Below, one piece after another: positions 35,346 through 43,775 of a DNA stretch of 64,000 bases. Under the pieces are notes generated by a model. That model was not told where the DNA came from. It saw only the letters and a list, made by a program, of their open reading frames with translations, and did not search any database. Every line of letters begins with the position of its first letter. Position 1 is the stretch's first letter. Source of the stretch: Haloferax larsenii JCM 13917 (GTDB lineage: Archaea; Halobacteriota; Halobacteria; Halobacteriales; Haloferacaceae). The position numbers and the translations under genes are program-made. The stretch spans positions 12,164 through 76,163 of the forward strand of contig NZ_AOLI01000019.1 in assembly GCF_000336955.1 (NCBI RefSeq), written 5' to 3'.

Positions 35346-37277
35346 TCAGTCGTCTGCCGGTGCCGCGGAGTCGCCGCGGGAGACGCCCGTACCGGGGCCG
35401 AGGTCGATACCGAGTTCGTCGAGACGCTCGTCGGGGACGACGCCGTCGACCCACTTGCGCCGCGCGTAGTACTCTTCTTTCATCTCGTCGAGTTCGCAGA
35501 GTTGGCCTTCGGACGCGCCCTGTCCGGGCACTGCCTCGTCGCCTTCGACGAAGCGCCCCGGTAGCGAGTCGTCGCTCCCGTCGAATCCTGCGAGATTGTT
35601 GTAGTACCGCTCCAGCGTGTAGATGCGGTCGCCGGTCTCCAGCAGTTCGTCTTCGGTGACGTCGAGGCCGGTCATGCCGTTGTACTGCAGGACGTACTCC
35701 TCGATGCCCTCCGCGAAGGCGTTGAACTTGCAGATGTCGAAGGAGTCCGAGATAGCGTGCATGTCCTGAAAGAGGGCCGCGAGTTCGCCCTTTCCTTCCC
35801 ACTGGTAGGGGTCGTGTTTCTCCGGGATGCCCAGAATCTCGGCCGACGGCGTGTAGGCCCGCAGGTGGCACGCACCGCGGTTCGAGGTGGCGTAGCCGAT
35901 GCCCATACCCTTCATGCAGCGCGGGTCGTACGCCGGGATGGTCTGTCCCTTGACGGCCAGCGAGTTCTCGTGGGCGTCGAAGCGTTCGGCGAGGCCGTTG
36001 GCACCCTCGGCGAGGGCGTCGGCGAGTTCTCCCTCGCGGTTGGCAACCTCGTCGATGAGGTCTATCATGCGCTCGGTGTCGCCCCAGTCCAGTTGTTCGT
36101 CGAGGCTGTCGAGTTTGCCCTCCTCGGACATCTCCATCGCCATCGCCATCATGTTCCCCATCTCGATGGTGTCGACACCCATGTCGTTACAGCGGTCGAT
36201 CATGACGGCGATTTCGTCGCGTTCGGTGTGTCCCGAGTTCGGACCCAGCGCGTAGGCGGACTCGTACTCGTAGGACTCGCCGCGAACGTTCATCTCCTCG
36301 CCCTTGTGCATTATCGACACCTCGACTTCCTTCTTACAGGCGACCGGACAGGAGTGACAGGTCGGTTCGTCGACGAGGATGTTCTCGCGAACGTTCTCAC
36401 CGGAGACTTCTTCGGCGTCGATGCTTCCACCCTCGGCGTCGCGCATCGCACCCGTCGAGGTGTACTTCCCGTTCTTCGTCGGGAGACCGTCGAGTTCCTC
36501 GCCCGCGTTCATCAGGACGTTCGTCCCGTACAGTGAGAGGCCGCCCTCGTTTGGGGCAGTGACTTCCGATTCGCGGATGAGTTCCATCGCCTGCTGGTAG
36601 CCCTGCTTGAACGTCTCGGGTTCGGCGGGCTTGGGCATCCGAGTGCCGGATTTGACGACGACCGCCTTGAGGTTCTTCGACCCCATGACCGCGCCTGTGC
36701 CGCCGCGACCGGACGCGCGGTCGTCTTCGTTGACGATGCAGCCGAAGCGGACTTCGTTCTCCCCACCCGGGCCGATAGCCATCACCGAGAGGTTCTTGCC
36801 GAGTTGGCCGTCGACCTCGTTTTCGAGTTCGTCGATGGTGTCGTGGATGCCCCAGCCCCAGATGTGGCTGGCGTCGCGGAGTTCGACTTCGCCGTCTTCG
36901 ACGACGGCGTAGACCGGATGTTCGGATTTGCCAGTAAACAGCAGGCCGTCCATGCCGGACCACTTGAGTCGAGCGCCACTCCACCCCCCGTGGTGGGAGT
37001 CCGTGACGGTGCCCGTGAGGGGAGACTTCGTCACGACCGCGATACGGCCGCTCATCACTGTCTGTGTGCCCGTTAGCGGTCCGGTCATGAACGCGAGCAA
37101 GTTGTCTGGTCCGAGCGGGTCCACGTCCGGACCCTGCTCGAACACGTACTTGACGCCGAGTCCGCGTGCGCCGATGTACTTCTTTGCGTCCTCGTCGTCG
37201 ATGCCCTCGTACTGCACCTCCTCCGCCGAAAGGTCAACCCGTGCAACTCTGTCGTGATACCCGCCGAGTTCAGTCAT
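35346..37277 (-). CDS. aor: Aldehyde ferredoxin oxidoreductase (tungsten/molybdenum enzyme)
   Basis: The 643-residue protein is a full-length AOR-family enzyme. The N-terminal domain has the pterin-binding MTGPLTGTQ and DSHHGGWSGARLKWSG. The 4Fe-4S cluster ligands are C307, C310 and C314 (CHSCPVAC) plus C516 (DICKFNAF). These enzymes oxidise aldehydes to carboxylic acids with ferredoxin as acceptor, using a tungsto- or molybdo-bis-pterin cofactor. The exact aldehyde is unclear. A minus-strand TATA-like ttatatac lies 16-23 bases before the ATG, closer than usual. The SAMP3/MoaD-type genes 3 kb away could be relevant to its cofactor, but they are not in the same operon. Confidence 0.92.
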   Translation of the reverse strand: MTELGGYHDRVARVDLSAEEVQYEGIDDEDAKKYIGARGLGVKYVFEQGPDVDPLGPDNLLAFMTGPLTGTQTVMSGRIAVVTKSPLTGTVTDSHHGGWSGARLKWSGMDGLLFTGKSEHPVYAVVEDGEVELRDASHIWGWGIHDTIDELENEVDGQLGKNLSVMAIGPGGENEVRFGCIVNEDDRASGRGGTGAVMGSKNLKAVVVKSGTRMPKPAEPETFKQGYQQAMELIRESEVTAPNEGGLSLYGTNVLMNAGEELDGLPTKNGKYTSTGAMRDAEGGSIDAEEVSGENVRENILVDEPTCHSCPVACKKEVEVSIMHKGEEMNVRGESYEYESAYALGPNSGHTERDEIAVMIDRCNDMGVDTIEMGNMMAMAMEMSEEGKLDSLDEQLDWGDTERMIDLIDEVANREGELADALAEGANGLAERFDAHENSLAVKGQTIPAYDPRCMKGMGIGYATSNRGACHLRAYTPSAEILGIPEKHDPYQWEGKGELAALFQDMHAISDSFDICKFNAFAEGIEEYVLQYNGMTGLDVTEDELLETGDRIYTLERYYNNLAGFDGSDDSLPGRFVEGDEAVPGQGASEGQLCELDEMKEEYYARRKWVDGVVPDERLDELGIDLGPGTGVSRGDSAAPADD

Positions 37278-37403
37278 TGTAATCGTCGTTGATTATATAC
37301 GGTCGGAATAGGGTTAGTGATTCTCACACGATGGTAACTAGATTCGGTTACGTCCTCGTCACGGGGCTCTTTCGCGTCCCGGAATCCGACAACGCGGGGC
37401 GAA

Positions 37404-38474
37404 TCATCCTGGTTGCGGTCCTGCGGCCGTTAACGAGAGGCTACCGGTGGCATCCACGGCGAGTGTCGCAGGTCCTCGCGGCGGACACGACCACCACGTA
37501 CCAGACACTGACGTCCCGGTTTCGAGACTCGCATCGACGCGGTGCGGGCCGGACTCGACGACGGGGACGAGCGTACGGACCGCTCCTGCCGCAAGGTCGA
37601 TGTCGCGGTCGAACACACCGGATACGGTCTCGATGCGCAGTGAGAGTCTGTGTGCGACGTCGTCTCGGTTGGCTACCGTCAGTGTGGTGTTCGCCGGACC
37701 GCACCCCGTCGTTCCGCTCGTCACGTCCACGTACTTCGCCGGCTCGTTGGGCACCTGCCACGTCACGTCGATGTCCCGGTCCGCCGTCTCGACGCTCACC
37801 TGGTAGTCCCCGGTTCGATACGTGACGGGAACCGACAGTCTCGTTCCCGCCGGAAGCCGGAACCGTCGGTCGATGAGCGTCGCATCTCGGAGGTCGACGC
37901 GGATACTGGCCTCGGTCTCTCCCCCGGGGTTTTCGACGACGAGGGCGGCTGGAGCGTACCACCGTGACAGGCCGTCCCCGACCAGCGGGAGGTCGGCCTC
38001 GTCGCCTCCGGTCGCGAGACCGCACTCACCGTCTCCGGAACACGTGCTGGCGCGCCAGAACACCGCGTTCGACCTGTTCAACACGACTTCGAGCCCATCG
38101 AGCGGTTCTGTGACGCGCCACGTCGTCTCCTCTCGGATGCCGGTGTCGGTTTCGACGACGACAGCGAGGTCGGCACGCGGAACCTCGATGCGACTGCTCG
38201 TTCGCTCGCCGGGCAGCAGGTCCACGTTGCGGAAGAACACGTCGCGCCCGCCACGCATCCCGACGACCGTCGCGAACACCGGGTCTGGCGTCGGGTTCCA
38301 GACCGTGAGGCGCTGGCCGAGCCGCGCCGCTGCAGCGGTGGTCGTCGCTTGGGGCGACCGCTCCTCGGGAGTCGCGGTCGCGGTTGCGGTACCGACCTCG
38401 TTGTCCGGAGTGCTACACCCGGCGAGACCGGCGATGCCGCCCGCGACGACCGAGAGGAGGGTTCGGCGGTCCAT
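37404..38474 (-). CDS. Tat-type lipoprotein of unknown function
   Basis: The 356-residue protein (ATG at 38474) begins MDRRTLLSVVAGGIAGLAGC. The twin arginines and LAGC lipobox mark a Tat-exported, lipid-anchored protein, with C20 as the modified cysteine. The mature part is made of two or three beta-sandwich domains with paired cysteines (CSGDGEC, TGCGP, WSCPP). No enzyme motif is seen, so it is likely a surface binding or structural protein. The reading frame upstream of the start is open but not used. Confidence 0.75.
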   Translation of the reverse strand: MDRRTLLSVVAGGIAGLAGCSTPDNEVGTATATATPEERSPQATTTAAAARLGQRLTVWNPTPDPVFATVVGMRGGRDVFFRNVDLLPGERTSSRIEVPRADLAVVVETDTGIREETTWRVTEPLDGLEVVLNRSNAVFWRASTCSGDGECGLATGGDEADLPLVGDGLSRWYAPAALVVENPGGETEASIRVDLRDATLIDRRFRLPAGTRLSVPVTYRTGDYQVSVETADRDIDVTWQVPNEPAKYVDVTSGTTGCGPANTTLTVANRDDVAHRLSLRIETVSGVFDRDIDLAAGAVRTLVPVVESGPHRVDASLETGTSVSGTWWSCPPRGPATLAVDATGSLSLTAAGPQPG

Positions 38475-38575
38475 GGCACGACCTACGGACGCGGAGCATA
38501 TAGGATGCGTGCGAACCAGCGGCACGCGCACGCTAGACGAAGCGGCTTTACGCCACCATCCGATAGGAGAGTTCA

Positions 38576-39658
38576 ATGAGTAAGCCGAGCCCCGAGGTCT
38601 ACGAACGGGGACGCGGGATGGACGCGCACAACAAGGTGATGCGCGACATCCGTTCGCAAAAGCAGAAGACCTACGACCCCCACGAGCCGACGCGGGTGTG
38701 GATAGACGAGGACAACACCCCCGACGGCGTCTACGACTCGCTCACGATTATCCTCAACACCGGTGGCTGCCGCTGGGCGCGCGCCGGTGGGTGTACGATG
38801 TGTGGCTACGTCGCCGAGTCCGTCGAAGGCGGCAGCGTCTCTCACGAGGCGCTGATGGACCAGATTCAGGTCTGTCTCGACCACGAGACCGAGCACATGG
38901 ACGACGGCGAGAAAGCCGGACTCATCAAAATCTACACCTCCGGGTCGTTCCTCGACGAGCGCGAAGTGCCCGCCGAGACGCGCGACGCCATCGCCGAGAC
39001 GTTCGCCGACCGCGACCGCATGGTCGTCGAGTCGCTGCCGGACTTCGTCACGCGCGAGAAACTCGAAGACTTCACCGACCGCGGCATCGAGACGGACGTC
39101 GCTATCGGCCTCGAAACCGCGACCGACCGCGTCCGCCACGACTGCGTGAACAAGTACTTCGACTTCGCCGACTTCGAAGACGCCTGCGACGAGGCCGCCG
39201 AGGCGGGCGGTGGCGTGAAGGCCTATCTCCTCATGAAGCCGCCGTTCCTCTCGGAGCCCGAGGCGCTCGAAGACATGAAATCGTCCATTCGCCGGTGTGC
39301 AGCCGTCGACAACTGCCACACCGTCTCGATGAACCCGACGAACGTCCAGCGGTACACGATGGTCGACGAACTCCACTTCGCGGGCGGCTACCGCCCGCCG
39401 TGGCTCTGGTCGGTCGCCGAAGCACTTCGTGACACCGCCGACGTCGACGCCATCGTCGTCTCCGACCCCGTCGGCGGCGGCCAAGAACGCGGCGCGCACA
39501 ACTGCGGCGAGTGCGACGAACTCGTGTTCAAGGCCATCAAGGACTTCGACCTGCGGCAGGACCCGAGCGTCTTCGACCAGGTGTCCTGTGAGTGCGAGGC
39601 CACGTGGGAGTACGTCCTCGACGCGGAGACGAGCTACAACATGCCGCTGGTCAAGTAG
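38576..39658 (+). CDS. Archaeosine radical SAM protein RaSEA
   Basis: The 360-residue protein has the atypical radical SAM cluster C65-x7-C73-x2-C76 (GCRWARAGGCTMCGY), then the S-adenosylmethionine-binding TSGSFLDEREVP region. This pattern is specific for the Elp3-like archaeal group that includes RaSEA, the partner of archaeosine synthase. It converts the lysine adduct of preQ0 at position 15 of tRNA to archaeosine. The C terminus has a cysteine set (CGECDE, CECEA) likely to bind metal. A GCTTTA box about 26 bases upstream suggests a leaderless transcript. Confidence 0.9.
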   Translation: MSKPSPEVYERGRGMDAHNKVMRDIRSQKQKTYDPHEPTRVWIDEDNTPDGVYDSLTIILNTGGCRWARAGGCTMCGYVAESVEGGSVSHEALMDQIQVCLDHETEHMDDGEKAGLIKIYTSGSFLDEREVPAETRDAIAETFADRDRMVVESLPDFVTREKLEDFTDRGIETDVAIGLETATDRVRHDCVNKYFDFADFEDACDEAAEAGGGVKAYLLMKPPFLSEPEALEDMKSSIRRCAAVDNCHTVSMNPTNVQRYTMVDELHFAGGYRPPWLWSVAEALRDTADVDAIVVSDPVGGGQERGAHNCGECDELVFKAIKDFDLRQDPSVFDQVSCECEATWEYVLDAETSYNMPLVK

Positions 39659-39891
39659 CGCACGCGACTCATCGCCCACGCTGAACGGGGTGAAACCTGC
39701 AATTAGAAGTGGACATTTGTCTGCTAGTTCATCACAATCGGACCTGTTTCTTCACGCACACACAGGGTTAATGTGTCATATAGGGTGGTAATTGGAACCT
39801 AACCGAATTGATAGGATACTCGTATCAAATAGGATGGCACACGTTGACACATTTGGTAGTTCGGACGGGTTCGCTCGAACTGCCTGCCATC

Positions 39892-40008
39892 ATGACGACA
39901 CACACGTACAAGACCGTCTACTACGCGGATGGGTGGTTCGAGATTCGTGAAGAGGAGAACACCGAGGCGTGGATTGCCACGGACTCCCCACACGCTCTCG
40001 TCTCATAG
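39892..40008 (+). CDS. Very small conserved haloarchaeal protein
   Basis: A 38-residue frame starting MTTHTYKTVYYADGWFEI has the ending NTEAWIATDSPHALVS, similar in shape to the NPxAWIxSD ending of small haloarchaeal proteins of unknown function. The frame is open upstream for 28 more codons, but that part is not protein-like. An inverted repeat (ttgata and tatcaa, 9-base gap) lies near 39807-39827. The small size makes the call tentative. Confidence 0.5.
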   Translation: MTTHTYKTVYYADGWFEIREEENTEAWIATDSPHALVS

Positions 40009-40110
40009 AACGCGGTATGCGGGTCGGAAAACCTCCAACCATCGCTCATGCCACGTCGCCACTCGCATCGACCCTGTACCGCCCGCCATCGCAGCGGACG
40101 GTCTTGTTAT

Positions 40111-40788
40111 TTAGTACCCCTCGAAGCCGGCCAGCACACCGCGACCGTCGGTGTTGCCGAGCGTCGGAAGCGCCGCCCGCTCAGGGTGGGGCATCAACAC
40201 GGCCACTGACGCCGACTCGCCGAGGATACCTGCCACGTTTCCACGTGACCCGTTGGGATTCGCCTCCTCGGTGACGTTGCCGTCTTCGTCGCAGTAGCGA
40301 AAGAGGATGCGGTCCTCGGACTCCAGTTTCTCGTAGCCCTCGTCGTCGATTTCGAAGCGCCCCTCGCCGTGGGCGATGGGGAGTTCGATAACGTCGCCTT
40401 CCTCGTACGCCTGCGTCCACGGCGTGTCCGCGTTCTCGACGCGGAGGTAGGCGTGTTCACACTGGAAGCGAGCACTGGCGTTCGTCGTGAACGCGCCGGG
40501 GGTGAGACCGGACTCACAGCCGACTTGTGCTCCGTTGCAGACGCCGAGCACGGGCGTTCCCGCTTCGATTTCCTCGCGCACGGACTCCATGATGGGCGAG
40601 CGCGCGGCCATCGCACCGCCGCGGAGGTAGTCGCCGTAGGAGAATCCGCCGGGGAGCATGATGCCCGTCGTGTCCTCCGGAAGCGAGTCTTCGTGCCAGA
40701 CGCGTTCGGCCTCGAAGCCGAGGTCTTCGAGCGCGCGGACGGCGTCTCGGTCGCAGTTCGACCCGCCGAACTGCACGACTGCAATCAT
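40111..40788 (-). CDS. purQ: Phosphoribosylformylglycinamidine synthase subunit PurQ
   Basis: The 225-residue protein is a class I glutamine amidotransferase. The nucleophile C84 is in GVCNGAQVG, and the His/Glu pair is in LMPHPERAALP near the C terminus. PurQ supplies ammonia to PurL for the fourth step of purine synthesis, together with PurS. The start codon lies one base after the purS stop codon, so the two genes are translated together. Confidence 0.95.
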   Translation of the reverse strand: MIAVVQFGGSNCDRDAVRALEDLGFEAERVWHEDSLPEDTTGIMLPGGFSYGDYLRGGAMAARSPIMESVREEIEAGTPVLGVCNGAQVGCESGLTPGAFTTNASARFQCEHAYLRVENADTPWTQAYEEGDVIELPIAHGEGRFEIDDEGYEKLESEDRILFRYCDEDGNVTEEANPNGSRGNVAGILGESASVAVLMPHPERAALPTLGNTDGRGVLAGFEGY

Positions 40789-40789
40789 C

Positions 40790-41041
40790 TTAGGCCTCGG
40801 CGACCTCGACCTCGTAGTCGTGGATGGTCGGGTTCGCCAGCAGACGTTCGGCCATGTCGTCGGCGCGGTCGGCCGCCTCGTCGGCGTCGGCGGCGTCGAG
40901 GTCGACTTCGTACCGTTCGGTAAAGCGCAGCGCGTCGAGTTCGAACCCGAGTCGTTCCAGCGCGCGCTTCGTCGTCTCCGCCTCCGGGTCGAGGACGCCC
41001 TGCTTGAGGCGTACCGTCACCGTCGCGGTGTAGGTGGTCAT
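40790..41041 (-). CDS. purS: Phosphoribosylformylglycinamidine synthase subunit PurS
   Basis: The 83-residue protein matches the small PurS family: TATVTVRLKQGVLDPEAETTK, then LDALRFTERYEVDL, and a helical rest. PurS bridges PurQ and PurL. The ATG was chosen because upstream codons are not protein-like and a GCAAAAACGG box lies about 26 bases before it on the minus strand, fitting a leaderless transcript. Confidence 0.92.
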   Translation of the reverse strand: MTTYTATVTVRLKQGVLDPEAETTKRALERLGFELDALRFTERYEVDLDAADADEAADRADDMAERLLANPTIHDYEVEVAEA

Positions 41042-41127
41042 CGAGTGGTGATGCGTAGTGATGTGCAAAAACGGTTTTGGGTCGTGTTTGATATACACGA
41101 ATGTGTGTATGGTCGGCGAGCGGCCTC

Positions 41128-42015
41128 CTATTCGGCCGGAGACCGTGCCACGTCGAGGACGTTCAGGTCCTCGTCGATGCGGAGTGTGAGGGTGTCGTCG
41201 TCGACTTCGAATGTCACTTCGGCGCGAAGCGGGTCGTCGGAGACGGTTTCGATGTCTGGCATTGTGCGCCATGCGGTCCCCCACAGATGAGGCTGTGACA
41301 GGTCGATGTCGTGGTCGTAGTAAAAGGAGACGACAGCGGGGTGGTCGAGATAGACCATCCCGACACCTGTGACGAGTTCGTCGTTACACCGGTCACAGCT
41401 GTAGGCCGCGTGGACATCGTCGAAAATAACGTCGTTGTGACTGTCGTCGCCACTCCTCACCAGTCGCCCCTCGAACGTGCCGCGACAGGTGATACAGAAT
41501 CCGGCACGGGCTTGCGAGAACAGTGTTCGAGTGTAGCGGTCGGCGACCGCTGGCAGTTCTTCGATATCGTAGCCCTCGAATACACCCGGCGGGATGCCGA
41601 CGTCCACCAACGGCTTGTCGCACTCGGTACACTGGACGGTGATTCGTTCGTCTGCGTAGGTCGCTTCGATGTCGCCGCCACATATCGGACACGGCGGGTC
41701 GAGCGGAATCGGGCCAACGTCGTCGCCGCGGCTGTACGACCCCGCGAGAATAGCCCCAAAGACGAGTTGCCCCGCGAGTCGCAGTTCGTAGCCGTCGTCC
41801 GTCTTCTCGACGAACCGCCCGGTGAGTTTGCCGAGGTGGTAGTTGAACCGGCCACTGTCGATGGTGCCGACGCGCTCGCGGAGTTCCGAGAACGTAAGCG
41901 GCGTGTCCGTCGCGTTCGCGAGCGCGCGAACGATAGCGAGTCGTGTCTCGTCGGCGAGCAGCGAGAACGCCGATTCGGCGTTCGATTCGACCGCCGACGA
42001 GGAATCGTTCGACAT
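41128..42015 (-). CDS. ArsR-type winged-helix regulator with zinc ribbons
   Basis: The 295-residue protein has an N-terminal winged helix (LLADETRLAIVRALAN, then GRFNYHLGKLTG) and two cysteine clusters that look like zinc ribbons: CPICGG with CTEC, and CITC with CDRC. The C terminus is a beta domain. Haloarchaeal proteins of this type are probably transcription regulators; the ligand is unknown. It is divergent from the purU gene, so the 170-base gap between them may be controlled by it. Confidence 0.8.
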   Translation of the reverse strand: MSNDSSSAVESNAESAFSLLADETRLAIVRALANATDTPLTFSELRERVGTIDSGRFNYHLGKLTGRFVEKTDDGYELRLAGQLVFGAILAGSYSRGDDVGPIPLDPPCPICGGDIEATYADERITVQCTECDKPLVDVGIPPGVFEGYDIEELPAVADRYTRTLFSQARAGFCITCRGTFEGRLVRSGDDSHNDVIFDDVHAAYSCDRCNDELVTGVGMVYLDHPAVVSFYYDHDIDLSQPHLWGTAWRTMPDIETVSDDPLRAEVTFEVDDDTLTLRIDEDLNVLDVARSPAE

Positions 42016-42128
42016 GGTCCGTGCTACGTAGCTGTCGAGTATAATACATTCGTGGGGGAAACAAAACCGGCCGGAATCGGCACTTCGACACGGTCTTTCG
42101 CCATAATTTGTTGCGGAGAACGACAGGG

Positions 42129-42135
42129 GTTTACC
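42129..42135 (+). promoter_or_regulatory. TATA-like box before the purU leader
   Basis: The sequence ggtttac is centred about 26 bases before the ATG at 42158, which starts the 11-codon leader frame, and about 22 bases before an in-frame GTG at 42154. The spacing suggests that transcription begins at or near that leader ATG. Confidence 0.45.
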
Positions 42136-42157
42136 GTTCGACCACGCAGGGCGGTGT

Positions 42158-42193
42158 ATGTTCAGCCTCGAACAGCTGGAGGTGACGGTATGA
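42158..42193 (+). CDS. Possible 11-residue leader peptide overlapping purU
   Basis: An ATG at 42158 opens a frame of eleven codons (MFSLEQLEVTV) that stops at TGA 42191-42193. This overlaps the purU ATG at 42190 as ATGA, the arrangement used for translational coupling. The leader ATG lies at a leaderless distance from a TATA-like box. The purU Shine-Dalgarno sequence is inside this frame. The alternative is that GTG 42154 extends purU by 12 residues. Confidence 0.45.
   Translation: MFSLEQLEVTV
42178..42185 (+). promoter_or_regulatory. Strong Shine-Dalgarno sequence of purU
   Basis: The octamer ggaggtga is a full match to the 3' end of archaeal 16S rRNA and lies four bases before the purU ATG. 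Such a perfect site is unusual in this window, where many genes look leaderless. It decides for ATG 42190. Confidence 0.8.
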
Positions 42194-43176
42194 CGCGAGA
42201 ACTAACCGAAATCACGGTCATCGGAGGAGACAAGACCGGACTCATCGCGAACGTGACCACCCTGCTGTTCGAGCGCGGAATCAACGTCGAGGACCTCGAC
42301 CAGGCGGTCCGCGAGGGAATCTTCCGAATGACGCTCCACGCGGACACCGCGGAGATGACCTGCACTCGCGACGAACTCCGCGAGGCGCTTTCCGACCTCG
42401 GTGACGACCTCGGCGTCGACGTGCAGGTTCGCTTCCCGTCGGACCGCGAGACCCGCGAGATTGCCGTTCTCGTCACGAAAGAATCCCACTGTCTCGAAGC
42501 GCTGTTCGAGGCGTGGGCCAACGACGAACTCGGCGCTGAAATCTCGGTCGTCATCGGCAATCACGACACGCTCGAACCGCTGGCGAGCCACTACGACGTT
42601 CCGTTCTACGACATCGGCGACGAGAAGGGGACCCCCGACGAGGACGAACTCCTCGACCTGCTCGAAGAGTACGACGTGGACCTCATCGTCCTCGCGCGCT
42701 ACATGCGCATCCTCGGCCCCAACGTGGTCTTCCGCTACGAGGACCGCATCATCAACATCCACCCGTCGCTCCTACCCGCCTTCCCCGGCGCGGCCGCCTA
42801 CCGACAGGCCAAGGAAGGCGGCGTCCGCATCGCGGGCGTCACCGCCCACTACGTGACGACGGACCTCGACCAAGGGCCGATTATCACCCAGCGGGCGTTC
42901 GACGTCCCCGACGACGCGAGCATCGACGAAATCAAAGCCCGCGGCCAGCCCGTCGAGGCCGACGCGCTCCTCGAAGCCGTCAATCTGCACCTCGACGACG
43001 CCATCTCGGTCCACCGCGGGCGTACCAGCCTTCGTGAGAACGCCGACGCCGACGACTACCAACTCGGTCTGACGCGCGAAGCGCAGACTGCCAACCCCGA
43101 CCGCCCGGTCGACGGCATCGTCGACGCGCTCGGCGAGACGGAGTCGGCCGTCCCCCCGCAGTCGGACGACGACTGA
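42190..43176 (+). CDS. purU: Formyltetrahydrofolate deformylase PurU
   Basis: The 328-residue protein has an N-terminal ACT domain (ITVIGGDKTGLIANVTTLLF) and a C-terminal formyltransferase-like hydrolase domain. The catalytic signature INIHPSLLPAFPGAAAYRQA and the later TDLDQGPII, with the key aspartate, are present. PurU hydrolyses 10-formyl-tetrahydrofolate to formate and tetrahydrofolate, linking one-carbon and purine metabolism. A ~45-residue C-terminal extension goes beyond the usual length. The gene begins after a strong Shine-Dalgarno sequence and an overlapping short frame, and is close to purS/purQ and purC. Confidence 0.9.
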   Translation: MTRELTEITVIGGDKTGLIANVTTLLFERGINVEDLDQAVREGIFRMTLHADTAEMTCTRDELREALSDLGDDLGVDVQVRFPSDRETREIAVLVTKESHCLEALFEAWANDELGAEISVVIGNHDTLEPLASHYDVPFYDIGDEKGTPDEDELLDLLEEYDVDLIVLARYMRILGPNVVFRYEDRIINIHPSLLPAFPGAAAYRQAKEGGVRIAGVTAHYVTTDLDQGPIITQRAFDVPDDASIDEIKARGQPVEADALLEAVNLHLDDAISVHRGRTSLRENADADDYQLGLTREAQTANPDRPVDGIVDALGETESAVPPQSDDD

Positions 43177-43204
43177 TATATACTCACTCCGCCTCCACGG
43201 AGTG

Positions 43205-43690
43205 ATGACAGATTCTTCTGCTCCCGGTATCCCCGACCGACCCGACAGCCCCGGCGCCGCCCGCGCCCTCGGAGAGTTCGCCCTGCGCGTCGAAGACTTC
43301 GAGACGATGCGTGAGTTCTACCGCGATGTGGTCGGACTCGGCGAGCCAATCGGTGACTTCGGCTTTGCGACGTTCTTCAGCCTCGGCGAGAGCCACGCCG
43401 GTCACGAGGCTGTCTTCGCACTCTTCGACCGCACTGACGAGGCGGACTACGAAGGCCTCGACCAGACGTTCACGACGCTGGACCACCTCGCGTTTTCCAT
43501 CTCGCCCGACGACTTCGACGCCGAAGTCGAGCGCCTGCGCGGGCACGACCTCGAACTCGACTTCGCGTACCACGAGTGGGTCGAGTGGCGCTCGCTGTAC
43601 TTCGCCGACCCCGAGGGCAACCGCGTCGAGTTGGTCTGCCGCGACCCGAAGGGCGCGGGGAAAAACGAGCAGTACGAAACGAACGAGTAG
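43205..43690 (+). CDS. VOC superfamily (glyoxalase-like) protein
   Basis: The 161-residue protein shows the VOC fold: LGEFALRVEDFETMREFYRDV, then LDHLAFSI and EWRSLYFADPEGNRVELVCR. Metal ligands are likely the His of LDHLAF and the Glu of NRVELV. Members include glyoxalase I, dioxygenases and resistance proteins, so the substrate cannot be told. ATG at 43205 is used; a GTG just before is also in frame. Confidence 0.8.
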   Translation: MTDSSAPGIPDRPDSPGAARALGEFALRVEDFETMREFYRDVVGLGEPIGDFGFATFFSLGESHAGHEAVFALFDRTDEADYEGLDQTFTTLDHLAFSISPDDFDAEVERLRGHDLELDFAYHEWVEWRSLYFADPEGNRVELVCRDPKGAGKNEQYETNE

Positions 43691-43735
43691 GACAACCGAG
43701 ACGACACTGAGGTCGTCGTCGTGTTGCTACCGATG

Positions 43736-43775
43736 TTGCTGTTAACCGCTTACAGTTGCTGTTGACCGCTTACAG
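43736..43775. repeat. 20-bp tandem duplication at the purC stop
   Basis: Two adjacent 20-bp units (ttgctgttaaccgcttacag and ttgctgttgaccgcttacag) differ at one base. The second contains the purC stop codon; the first lies just downstream of it. Confidence 0.92.
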
